In this document: in pieces, positions 10,300-20,500 of the stretch
How the letters are laid out: every line of letters starts with the position of its first letter
Position numbering within the stretch: the stretch's first letter is position 1
Source: Candidatus Omnitrophota bacterium
GTDB taxonomy: Bacteria > Omnitrophota > Gorgyraeia > Gorgyraeales > Gorgyraeaceae
Direction of reading: 5' to 3'
Length of the DNA stretch: 32,080 bases
Assembly: GCA_030649895.1 (NCBI GenBank)
Contig: JAUSEX010000010.1
Coordinates: 1 to 32,080, forward strand
The notes under the pieces: model-generated
What the model was told of the DNA's origin: nothing
The model's database searches: none
The model's input: only the letters and a program-made list of their open reading frames with translations
Translations under genes and position numbers: made by a program

Positions 10300-11817
10300 T
10301 TAATCTGAGATAACATCTATCTTTCCAACAAAGCGTTTAAAGATGTGCTTAATATACCAGCCCATAATCCATTTTGCATAATAATCCCTGCGAACATAAG
10401 AAACAACCACATCTATGACTATTATAAATAAAATCTGAAAAGGGATATATCTGAATATATAGTACATTCTTGAATTTACCAGAAAATCCATTATATAGCA
10501 TGGAATAATAGGAAGCATCCTGAACATGATATGATAGGTCTTCAGGATTCTCTTCCTCTCCGGCTCCATTGGCGAGCCCGTAGATAAATAGTTATCTTGA
10601 AGGCCTTTTATGATCATATTTTCGTTTTCTTTGCTTATATAACCTTTTGCCAGGGCCATCTTCGTAATATCAACTTCCGGCAAATATTGCAGCCAGAATA
10701 TAGATACGCGGATGAGATTTCTATAGTGCGCGAGGGTTTTAAGCGCCAATATCAGATCCTCTTCGGACTCGCCAGGAAGCCCTATCATGAGATCTACAGA
10801 AAAATTTATTCCTGCTTTATCTATATTGTCAATGCCCTTCATGATTTGTTCGTTCGTCTCGTTGCGAAGCAATGCATTCTTTCTCACCTCAGGATTTAAT
10901 GACTCCACTCCTATCTGAATATGATTACAGCCTGCCTTTTTCAATCTTATCGCCTCATCGCCTTGGAACAATAAAGGATGCCCCATTATTCTAAAAGGCA
11001 ATCGGACCTCTTCGGAATATCTATTAATAAACTCGTCCAGCCACATCCTGTTGCCTGATAAAACGTTATTTTTTATGTCCACATAACGAATTCCATAGCG
11101 TCTTTTCATTGTCTTTAGTTCATCCAATACCGCATCAACAGGTTTTTCCCTTAAGAAAGGCCCTAGCCCCTGTTTCTCTTCCCATTTTCTAAGAAAATTC
11201 TGCAGGCAATAACTGCAATTAGCGATACATCCTTTAGACGTAACGGTAAGATAGTAGTCTTTCATCGGAATAAATTTTTCATAGATGGCCTTGTCCACGG
11301 CTGGAAAGCCTTTACTATCCATTAACCCCCGCGGATTATTCCGCACTATCTTGCCGTCTTTCTTAAGCCATAAATTTTGAATCCTTCCTGGAAATTCTTT
11401 TCTTTTTAGGGCTTCGAGAAGCTCGAGAAATGCGCCTTCCCCTTCACCGATAATCATATAATCTACTTCGTCCCTCGCAATGACTTCTTCGGGGCAAGCT
11501 GTGGGGTGCATACCACCCCATACAGTAATGCATCTATGGCGCTTGCGTACTTCACTCGCCACTTCAAGACACCACTGATAATTATCCGAGAATACAGACA
11601 TGGCCAGGATATCAGGCCTTTCCCTGATTATCCTTCTTATGACCATGTTTTTTTCGCTGAACATGCGGTGAAGAAAAGGTATTGAAAAATATTGTTTATC
11701 ATCGAACAGCGCCCGGTCAAAAGCCACTTTAACCACATGCCCAGCACATTTGAGAACTGTTGAAAGGTACGAGACAGATATGTTTTCTGCGCCCATCACC
11801 GGAAAAATTATTTTCAT
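10300..11817 (-). CDS. B12-binding-domain radical SAM protein
   Basis: Rossmann-like N-domain (VWGGMHPTACPEEV) and CIANCSYCLQNF; IMIGLPGESEED. Confidence 0.92.
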   Translation of the reverse strand: MKIIFPVMGAENISVSYLSTVLKCAGHVVKVAFDRALFDDKQYFSIPFLHRMFSEKNMVIRRIIRERPDILAMSVFSDNYQWCLEVASEVRKRHRCITVWGGMHPTACPEEVIARDEVDYMIIGEGEGAFLELLEALKRKEFPGRIQNLWLKKDGKIVRNNPRGLMDSKGFPAVDKAIYEKFIPMKDYYLTVTSKGCIANCSYCLQNFLRKWEEKQGLGPFLREKPVDAVLDELKTMKRRYGIRYVDIKNNVLSGNRMWLDEFINRYSEEVRLPFRIMGHPLLFQGDEAIRLKKAGCNHIQIGVESLNPEVRKNALLRNETNEQIMKGIDNIDKAGINFSVDLMIGLPGESEEDLILALKTLAHYRNLIRVSIFWLQYLPEVDITKMALAKGYISKENENMIIKGLQDNYLSTGSPMEPERKRILKTYHIMFRMLPIIPCYIMDFLVNSRMYYIFRYIPFQILFIIVIDVVVSYVRRDYYAKWIMGWYIKHIFKRFVGKIDVISD

Positions 11818-14108
11818 AGCCCTTCCTTCCTAAGCGCAAATCTGAAAAGATTGCCTTCATGAAATAATATGCCAAACATCCCGGCCAATAAAAATTGTAT
11901 CATCTTATGCCTTGAAAGCCATGGCCTATAGAAAAATGTAGAATAAGTCTCGAGCATCTGCACTTCGTATCCAGGAAAACAGGCTTTAAGAAATTCATCC
12001 GGTATGAACCCGCTTTGTAAATCAATATCTCTATCGTATTGCTCTATCGGAGAATGATATTCCACTGTTTGGAGTATCTCTTCGCTACAGACCAAAGGCG
12101 CAGCCGGATATCTGTCATGAAGAAGCTTATTAAACACGCCCAGAGTGGCATTGCTGATACTCACGCCTCCCCCTATTTTCTTGTATAGCGAAGCTAATGG
12201 ATAGAAAAGTTTATTTCTGAAAATATTTTTATTAGGCTCATGGCCCCCTATCAATATTCCGCCTTCGACAAGAAATTTATTAATGACGCGCGCCAGTTTT
12301 TCAGGAAAAACAACATGATGAAAAACAGAGCTGACTGTAATTATATCAAACTCTCCTTTTACATTATCAAGGTCGCTTGTAAAACTAAATCCCGGATATT
12401 CTCCGAGTTTCTCTCTGGCCTTTGCAAGCGCGCTTTCAGAAATATCCACGCACATAAACTCTTTAAAATTAACCTTATTAACAATAAACCTTTCACCTAT
12501 AAAACCGCTGCCGCAGCCGATATCCAGAATTCTTAAATTGCTCTTTCCGCCCAAGGCAAATTTCGCAATACACCTGTCCCACCATTTGGTATCTCCTTCG
12601 TAGATCTCAACATGGTCGCAATCCCCAATCAGGGCCTCTGCATCATATTTCAGCCTGTTAAACCTTTTAACAAACACTTCTTTTTCTGAATCAATATCGG
12701 AATTCTCAAGGGCTTCGGTAAAAACCTGGCCTCTTGAGCCGGACGGATATCGAATACCTAAAAGATACGCTACGGTACAACAGATATCCATAATCTTTCC
12801 CGGCCTATGAATCTTAAACCCTTTCTTTATGCCGTCTCCATAAAGCAAAAACGGAACATATCTCTCTGACTCAGCCAGAAGATAACTATGGTCAATACCC
12901 GCTATTCCGTGATCAGAGCACACAATAACCGCTGCCCCATCCTGCATACCACTCTCTTTCATCCAGTCTATAAAATTACCTATGCGGCTATCTATCCTCC
13001 GAAGAGCTTCTTTATAGTTTTTAGAAACGCTTCCGTATGCATGGGCCAAGAAATCCGCCTCACTGAAATCTGCTATAAAAAGACGCACCTGGGGCCTCTT
13101 CTTCATATCATCTTTAAGCCATTCCATTATCACATCATCGCAGCTATATATAGAGTGGCGGGGCAACGAGACTATACGAGTCTCCCATGACTCTTTAGAG
13201 AAATGTTTTACGTGCATGGATCCATATGCGATAGATGAAACTACATCCGGCAAGCCTTCTGCCTTGATAGAATGCCCTAGATTATTGCTGTATACCCCGT
13301 GAAACTCAGGGGCAGTTCCTGTCAATATGCTGACGAAAGCCGGATTAGTAAGCGCCCGATAAATAGTTTCCAGCCCGGACACGTGACTTGAGCCTTCTCT
13401 GGTCAGCCTATTAATCGTTGGCAGATCAAGAGAATCAAAAATATCCTTTCTTGCTCCATCTATATTCAAGATAACCACTCTTTTAAATATTGCTTTGTCC
13501 CTAATGTCAGGTTTGTGAAACTTGCTGAAATTATTCTTAGGGCGCATAGAGCGGGTAATCAATGAGCCAATTAAAATAATTACTGATAATACGCCAAGCC
13601 ACAAATAATCTTTTTGCGTCTTGCATAAATTAGGCAGCGCCATGCATAAAGATAAATAAAATGAGAAAAAAACGCTCATTGAAAAAGAAACTGTTGTCGG
13701 GGCGATGGTAGACAACGAATTATACATTTTTATAAACGGGATCCGCAAGTTCCGGCCAACAATTGAATCAGGTATGCCCATGAAAACAAACTGTATAATA
13801 AAAAACAAAGCTATATTTATAAAAAATAGGCGTAAAAATAATATGGGGCTCAATATAAAAGACAGGATAAACAACGGGGCCGCGAATATTAAAAAAGTTG
13901 GGTAGAAATCAGCCGTCTTTGAAGTGCCTGCCCCGAATAAGAAAGCCAGCGCCAATACCGTAACATTGAAATCATTATGAAAAACTATAAAAAAACAAGC
14001 TGTACCTGTAAGTAAAAAATATGTGTCTATGGTATTAAAAAAATACAATATCCTAGTGCACATGTTCTCGATTTTTTCATTATAAAGCCTGGATATCGGA
14101 TTGCTCAT
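11814..14108 (-). CDS. Fusion protein: N-terminal membrane domain + type I phosphodiesterase/sulfatase-like domain + C-terminal class I SAM methyltransferase
   Basis: Hydrophobic N-terminus (about 185 aa); RVVILNIDGARKDIFDSLDLPTINRL...NPAFVSILTGTAPEFHGVYSN...CSDHGIAG...; then ILDIGCGSGFIGERF...VDISESALAKAREKL...ITVSSVFHHV. Confidence 0.85.
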   Translation of the reverse strand: MSNPISRLYNEKIENMCTRILYFFNTIDTYFLLTGTACFFIVFHNDFNVTVLALAFLFGAGTSKTADFYPTFLIFAAPLFILSFILSPILFLRLFFINIALFFIIQFVFMGIPDSIVGRNLRIPFIKMYNSLSTIAPTTVSFSMSVFFSFYLSLCMALPNLCKTQKDYLWLGVLSVIILIGSLITRSMRPKNNFSKFHKPDIRDKAIFKRVVILNIDGARKDIFDSLDLPTINRLTREGSSHVSGLETIYRALTNPAFVSILTGTAPEFHGVYSNNLGHSIKAEGLPDVVSSIAYGSMHVKHFSKESWETRIVSLPRHSIYSCDDVIMEWLKDDMKKRPQVRLFIADFSEADFLAHAYGSVSKNYKEALRRIDSRIGNFIDWMKESGMQDGAAVIVCSDHGIAGIDHSYLLAESERYVPFLLYGDGIKKGFKIHRPGKIMDICCTVAYLLGIRYPSGSRGQVFTEALENSDIDSEKEVFVKRFNRLKYDAEALIGDCDHVEIYEGDTKWWDRCIAKFALGGKSNLRILDIGCGSGFIGERFIVNKVNFKEFMCVDISESALAKAREKLGEYPGFSFTSDLDNVKGEFDIITVSSVFHHVVFPEKLARVINKFLVEGGILIGGHEPNKNIFRNKLFYPLASLYKKIGGGVSISNATLGVFNKLLHDRYPAAPLVCSEEILQTVEYHSPIEQYDRDIDLQSGFIPDEFLKACFPGYEVQMLETYSTFFYRPWLSRHKMIQFLLAGMFGILFHEGNLFRFALRKEGL

Positions 14109-14116
14109 TATCGCCT

Positions 14117-15211
14117 TTATGCGGCTGCTATGCGAGGCATCATTAATCTTGATTTGATAAAGTTCGCCACTGGAAAATTCATCCTTGGCTCATAGTAGCA
14201 TATATAATAATTTTTTTTGCAGCATTGGCATTTTTTCAGTTCCTGGATTTTGCTGCGGTATGGCTGCGACATTACTATGTCTCTGATAGGCTCTTCAGAA
14301 ATATCAAATCCTTTTTCCCATGCTGACCCTTCCAGGCAAGGGAATACCTGGTTTTTGAAAATCTCCATATGATGATACCCAAAAATGCATTCATCTTCCG
14401 CGAATATTAACTTATCCTGAGAAAATAAAAAGGCCTTATAGTTTTCTAAGAATGCTCTGCTATTAACCACGCTGGATGACTTTTGTATAAAATCTATAGC
14501 GTTGAATAATTTCTTTCTCTCTTCGACCTGCAATAAGCGCGCAGACTTGGCCTGCCTCCCGCCTGCTATGAAATCGGGATGTTCGTTTAACGGCTGCACC
14601 TTAATCTTAACGCCCAGATGTTTTGCGGTTTTAATCGCAGAAACAGCATTTTCAGGATGAGCAGGATCCAGAATTGTATTTAATACAACTCGAGTTTTTG
14701 AAGCGTAACTTTTTACATGCTCTACTGCCTCAAAAACTTTTTTATAACTCCCGTTCATGCAGCGTAAGCTGTCATGAATTTTTTCATCTCCATCAAGGCT
14801 GAAACTGATCTCTGAAACGCGGGCTCTGGCCAGCTCTTTTGCTTTCACTTTATCCATCAAATACCCGTTTGATACAATGTGGGTATAGATAATACCTGAC
14901 TCCTTTGCGCTTGCCAATAAATCAAATATATATGGCACAAGAAGAGCTTCTCCGCCGCTAAAAGAAAAATATGCCAGGCCCATTTTCCCCATGTCCCCGA
15001 TTAACTTTCTGGCCTCAAGTAGGGGCATCTGGAAAGGCGGGTCAATCCGCCATATATTACAAAACTGACAACGAAAGTTACATTTCGTTGTAATATAAAA
15101 TCCGCAGGCAAGAGGCGAGGTACTCTGTTGTAAAAAATAACTCAAGTGCCAACGAAATACCAGACATGCAAAGCTTAAAAAATTCCGTTGGAATATTATA
15201 TTTTTAATCAT
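14117..15211 (-). CDS. Radical SAM/SPASM-like protein
   Basis: CNFRCQFCNIWRIDPP, FSFSGGEALLVP, C-terminal CLEGSAW...CQCCKKNYYICYYEP. Confidence 0.9.
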   Translation of the reverse strand: MIKNIIFQRNFLSFACLVFRWHLSYFLQQSTSPLACGFYITTKCNFRCQFCNIWRIDPPFQMPLLEARKLIGDMGKMGLAYFSFSGGEALLVPYIFDLLASAKESGIIYTHIVSNGYLMDKVKAKELARARVSEISFSLDGDEKIHDSLRCMNGSYKKVFEAVEHVKSYASKTRVVLNTILDPAHPENAVSAIKTAKHLGVKIKVQPLNEHPDFIAGGRQAKSARLLQVEERKKLFNAIDFIQKSSSVVNSRAFLENYKAFLFSQDKLIFAEDECIFGYHHMEIFKNQVFPCLEGSAWEKGFDISEEPIRDIVMSQPYRSKIQELKKCQCCKKNYYICYYEPRMNFPVANFIKSRLMMPRIAAA

Positions 15212-16388
15212 TATTTATTCCCAGTAACTGCTTTACCTTGCCCAATACCTCCTCTACGCCTATCTCATACATACATTTATTGTTGCCTTCAAAGCACCTT
15301 TTATTTCCATGCATAGCGGTTTTCACATTATAGACATTTAAACAAGGGCTGCAATACAATCCCTTGTAAAACACTAAATGATTATTCCCGGACGGCCCAT
15401 ATAGATTCGGCGTCTCCGGCCCAAAAAAAGAGATAGTTTTTACCTTGGTAAGTTCGGCTATATGCAGCGGACCGCTGTCGCTTGTAATAAACAAATCGCT
15501 TATTTCAAGCAGGGTTAAAACCTGCCCTAAATTTGTTCTCCCGGCAAGGTTGATAATTCTGTCTTTTTTTTCTAAAGAATCTATTACTGACTGTACATAA
15601 GCACGATCGAAATCTGATCCGATAAAGATAAAAAACAGGTCTGGATATCTTGCCAGGTTATTCAATAAAGATACGTAATAGTCTTTTGGCCAACGCCTCT
15701 CTAAGCACATGTTTCCAACATTCACATTTATAACAATCTTTTTGGCGTTCTCTATTTTATGATCACGTATAACCTGGCTTATAAAATCTTTTTCTACATT
15801 ATATATTTTAATTTTTGGAAGGTTCTTGTCTTTAGTATCTGCCCCGGCTTCGTGCGCCAGCGCCAAAAATATATCTTTCGCATGTTTATAATAGTTAAAA
15901 AATATGGGGTTAGTATACAGCGATGCTCTGTATTCATTTTTCAGATAAAAACCTATACGCTGGCTGGCAAAACTAAGATAGGTGACTATTGAAGAAAATC
16001 TGGAAAAGAATTCCATATCAATCGCTATATCAAAATGATGTCTCCTGAATTCGAATAATAGCTTTATAAGATCCGCGATAAAAATGCTGAAACTACCGCT
16101 TCTTATATATAGATACCTATCGGCAAAACCCAGTCTTTCGCATATCTCGCGATTATTATGGAAAGTTACAAATGTTATTTTCGCATCTGGGAAGGTTTCA
16201 CGAAGCGCCCTGAACATGGGGGTAGAAAGGAGGATGCTGCCCATGCCGAAATATTTCATTGTCAAAATTTCTTTAGGATGGGTTTTTACTTTTACAAAAA
16301 ATTTTATTATCCGGTCAAGCTGCGCCAGTATAAAACATGCGGGCCTTCCAGCATACTGGTCAATCATCCGCATCTTTTGAGTATTCAT
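15204..16388 (-). CDS. Glycosyltransferase family 9 (ADP-heptose:LPS heptosyltransferase-like)
   Basis: MGSILLSTPMFRALRETFPDAKITFVT, SDLFITSDSGPLHIAELTKVKTISFFGPETPNLYGP, CSPCLN...RCFEGNNKCM. Confidence 0.92.
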   Translation of the reverse strand: MNTQKMRMIDQYAGRPACFILAQLDRIIKFFVKVKTHPKEILTMKYFGMGSILLSTPMFRALRETFPDAKITFVTFHNNREICERLGFADRYLYIRSGSFSIFIADLIKLLFEFRRHHFDIAIDMEFFSRFSSIVTYLSFASQRIGFYLKNEYRASLYTNPIFFNYYKHAKDIFLALAHEAGADTKDKNLPKIKIYNVEKDFISQVIRDHKIENAKKIVINVNVGNMCLERRWPKDYYVSLLNNLARYPDLFFIFIGSDFDRAYVQSVIDSLEKKDRIINLAGRTNLGQVLTLLEISDLFITSDSGPLHIAELTKVKTISFFGPETPNLYGPSGNNHLVFYKGLYCSPCLNVYNVKTAMHGNKRCFEGNNKCMYEIGVEEVLGKVKQLLGINND

Positions 16389-16467
16389 GCGTCTAATTAT
16401 AACACAAAGAAGGCTAAAAACAAAGGACGGTTAACAGACGGGGATATCTTTTAGGCACTTGGCAGCT

Positions 16468-18078
16468 TTAGGTCCTTCGTTCGCTAAAATGTTCGCTTTG
16501 CTCGCCTTTTTCACAGGTAGAATAACTGACTCTTTTCTGCAAGACTTTAAATTGCCCGAAATACCTCCTCATCCCTTCTCTTGTATAGATAAAAAGTACT
16601 TGAAAGGTCTTTATGTAACTGCCACCTTGCGATAGCTTAACTGATAAAAAATAGTTCAAAGGCTCGAATAAAAATACGGAAAAGAAATTAAGACTATAAT
16701 ATAACACGTAAAACCCGAAAGGTTCACCGTCTTGATTATAAAATTGTATAATTTTACTTGTCAACCGCGCAGGGACATACGCTGCCAATCTAACCAAGTT
16801 ATTGTACCTATCTCTCTTGTAAAAAATATGATCTTTAAACAAAACATTTTCATTTGCTATCCTTTCTGGGTGTTCTTTCTTCACCCTTTCATACAAAGCG
16901 GAACCAGGATAATACGTCAAAGAAAATAACTGAAGAAAACAAGGCTTTGGCGCATTCATAAGGACCTCTAATGTCTTGGTTTTATCTTCTTTTGTCTCGT
17001 AAGGATTATCAAGAATAACGTCATAATAAAGTGCTATTCTAAACTCATTGCAAATTCTTGCTGCTTTTAAAAAATCATTTGCTAGCGAATGACGGTTATA
17101 TACTTCCTTATTGATACGATCGCTTCCTGATTGTAGCCCCAAGCCGACCCAAGCTAAACCCGCTTTCTTCAAAGAATGTATCCTGTCGCGAAGAATAAAG
17201 ATAGGAGCGCTTTTCATAATGAAAGGTTTATTAATCTTCTGCTTATAAACCCTGCAGAATTCATCTATATATTTATCGCTTGAACCCATAAAACAATCGT
17301 CCAGAAAATCAATATATTCAATTTCCGGATAAACATTAATTGCCTTTTCCATTTCTGATATCATGCTTGACACGCTCCTGCGCCTTATCGTATTCACATT
17401 ATACAAACTGGAAAAAAAACTATTACAGCAATATGAACATGCAAGAGGACAGCCTATTGAACTCATAATATAAAATACCTTTCCGGAAAATCTATCATGC
17501 TTCTTGAATAATGTTTTATCAAGAACCACAACCTCTCGCTTATTAAGAATAAAGCTCTTTTGTGGAATATGATCGTGTGAATATACCGGATCTATATCAG
17601 CATTCAAAGGAAAGACAGGATTCTTTATAAGCTGCTCTCTTTCCTTAAAACAAAGTCCTTTAATGCCCTTTAAACTTTTATTGTTCTTTATGGTATCTGC
17701 TATCTCTATAATTGCTTTTTCTGCTTCCCCGATAAAAACATAATCAGCGTATTTCAAACATTGTTCCGGTGCAACTGTCGGATGGTAACCGCCCCAAACA
17801 ATTGGAATGTTGTTAAAATTTCCTTTTAAAAACTTGGATACCTTAACTGCCCTGAAAAAATCAATGCTCATTAAACTTACCCCTATTAGTTCCGGAGCCA
17901 GCTTATAAACAAATTTACGGATCGCTTTCAACTGCTCGTCGCCAAGCTCTGAATATGGCAAAAATAGAAGGGTTGAATTATATGAATTCCCTAATAATGA
18001 ATAGTGCATATGCTTTAGCCCAATTACATCCATAGACTGCTGCAAAGAAATTAAAAGTATATTACCCTTCATTAGCAT
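16468..18078 (-). CDS. B12-binding-domain radical SAM protein (start 18072 also possible)
   Basis: VWGGYHPTVAPEQCLKYADYVFIGEAEKA and CPLACSYCCNSFF. Confidence 0.92.
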   Translation of the reverse strand: MLMKGNILLISLQQSMDVIGLKHMHYSLLGNSYNSTLLFLPYSELGDEQLKAIRKFVYKLAPELIGVSLMSIDFFRAVKVSKFLKGNFNNIPIVWGGYHPTVAPEQCLKYADYVFIGEAEKAIIEIADTIKNNKSLKGIKGLCFKEREQLIKNPVFPLNADIDPVYSHDHIPQKSFILNKREVVVLDKTLFKKHDRFSGKVFYIMSSIGCPLACSYCCNSFFSSLYNVNTIRRRSVSSMISEMEKAINVYPEIEYIDFLDDCFMGSSDKYIDEFCRVYKQKINKPFIMKSAPIFILRDRIHSLKKAGLAWVGLGLQSGSDRINKEVYNRHSLANDFLKAARICNEFRIALYYDVILDNPYETKEDKTKTLEVLMNAPKPCFLQLFSLTYYPGSALYERVKKEHPERIANENVLFKDHIFYKRDRYNNLVRLAAYVPARLTSKIIQFYNQDGEPFGFYVLYYSLNFFSVFLFEPLNYFLSVKLSQGGSYIKTFQVLFIYTREGMRRYFGQFKVLQKRVSYSTCEKGEQSEHFSERRT

Positions 18079-18084
18079 CCTTCA

Positions 18085-18112
18085 ATTCTATTTGATTTGT
18101 TTGAAATATCAA
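18085..18112 (-). promoter_or_regulatory. Candidate sigma70 promoter upstream of the radical SAM run
   Basis: Minus strand TTGATA - 16 nt - TAGAAT; the -35 abuts the imperfect palindrome at 18111-18165. Confidence 0.3.
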
Positions 18113-18165
18113 GGGGACACGTCATTTTGAGAGACTCTATAAAATTGAAACTGCGCGTCCCTTTT
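18111..18165. repeat. Imperfect palindrome (REP/MITE-like)
   Basis: AAGGGGACACGTCATTTTGAGAGACTCTATAAAATTGAAACTGCGCGTCCCTTTT: outer arms AAGGG(G)ACACG / CGCGTCCCTT with one bulge and one mismatch, inner ATTTT/AAAAT and AGAG/CTCT. Confidence 0.5.
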
Positions 18166-18189
18166 AAGAACGTCCACGAGTATTCTCCG

Positions 18190-18279
18190 TGGCGGAAGGG
18201 GAGGGATTCGAACCCCCGGTGGGCTTACGCCCACAGCGACTTTCGAGGCCGCCGCTTTCAACCGCTCAGCCACCCTTCC
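18190..18279 (-). tRNA. tRNA-Ser(CGA), CCA encoded
   Basis: Minus strand GGAAGGGTGGCTGAGCGGTTGAAAGCGGCGGCCTCGAAAGTCGC...GGGGGTTCGAATCCCTCCCCTTCCGCCA; loop CTCGAAA. Confidence 0.95.
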
Positions 18280-18289
18280 GGTTTAAAAT

Positions 18290-18317
18290 ATTATAATTCA
18301 AACCCGGTTATATTCAA
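18290..18317 (-). promoter_or_regulatory. Sigma70-like promoter for tRNA-Ser(CGA)
   Basis: Minus strand TTGAAT - 16 nt - TATAAT. Confidence 0.6.
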
Positions 18318-18371
18318 AGCTCTTTTTCTCCCTATAAAACAACTAGAAAAACTATATCGTTAAACTCATAA

Positions 18372-18407
18372 CAAAAAGGCGGCTTTCTTTTTAAGAAAAC
18401 CGCCTTC
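18372..18407 (-). terminator. Intrinsic terminator after tRNA-fMet
   Basis: Minus strand AAGGCGGTTTTCTTAAAAAGAAAGCCGCCTTTTTG: GC-rich stem with T-run immediately 3' of the tRNA. Confidence 0.8.
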
Positions 18408-18411
18408 TATT

Positions 18412-18707
<296 letters not shown>

Positions 18708-18729
18708 GTTTTATTCAATTGTATGTTGC

Positions 18730-18758
18730 ATTATAAACCTGTATCTGTCAGGTGTCAA
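18730..18758 (-). promoter_or_regulatory. Perfect consensus sigma70 promoter for tRNA-fMet
   Basis: Minus strand TTGACA - 17 nt - TATAAT. Confidence 0.85.
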
Positions 18759-18784
18759 TGCTTTTTGCTTATCTATCGACCAGG

Positions 18785-20376
<1,592 letters not shown>

Positions 20377-20394
20377 CTATTATTTTAGAAAGGC

Positions 20395-20423
20395 ATATTA
20401 ACACACTGCGCCTACATTGTCAA
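20395..20423 (-). promoter_or_regulatory. Promoter for eno
   Basis: Minus strand TTGACA - 17 nt - TAATAT. Confidence 0.5.
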
Positions 20424-20442
20424 CCCAGCAACCCAGCCTTAA

Positions 20443-20471
20443 TTGACACGCTTATATTAGTATGCTATACT
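20443..20471 (+). promoter_or_regulatory. Sigma70 promoter for FtsH-like gene
   Basis: TTGACA - 17 nt - TATACT, 30 nt before the ATG at 20501 (RBS AAAGGAG). Confidence 0.8.
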
Positions 20472-20500
20472 TGATTTCACAAAAACAAAGGAGACCTTTT

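Noticed and set aside
18097-18363. Plus-strand 88-aa ORF containing GRDSNPRWAYAHSDFRGRRFQPLSHPSG
   Set aside because: It is the antisense translation of tRNA-Ser(CGA) and flanking spacer; a well-known spurious ORF type.
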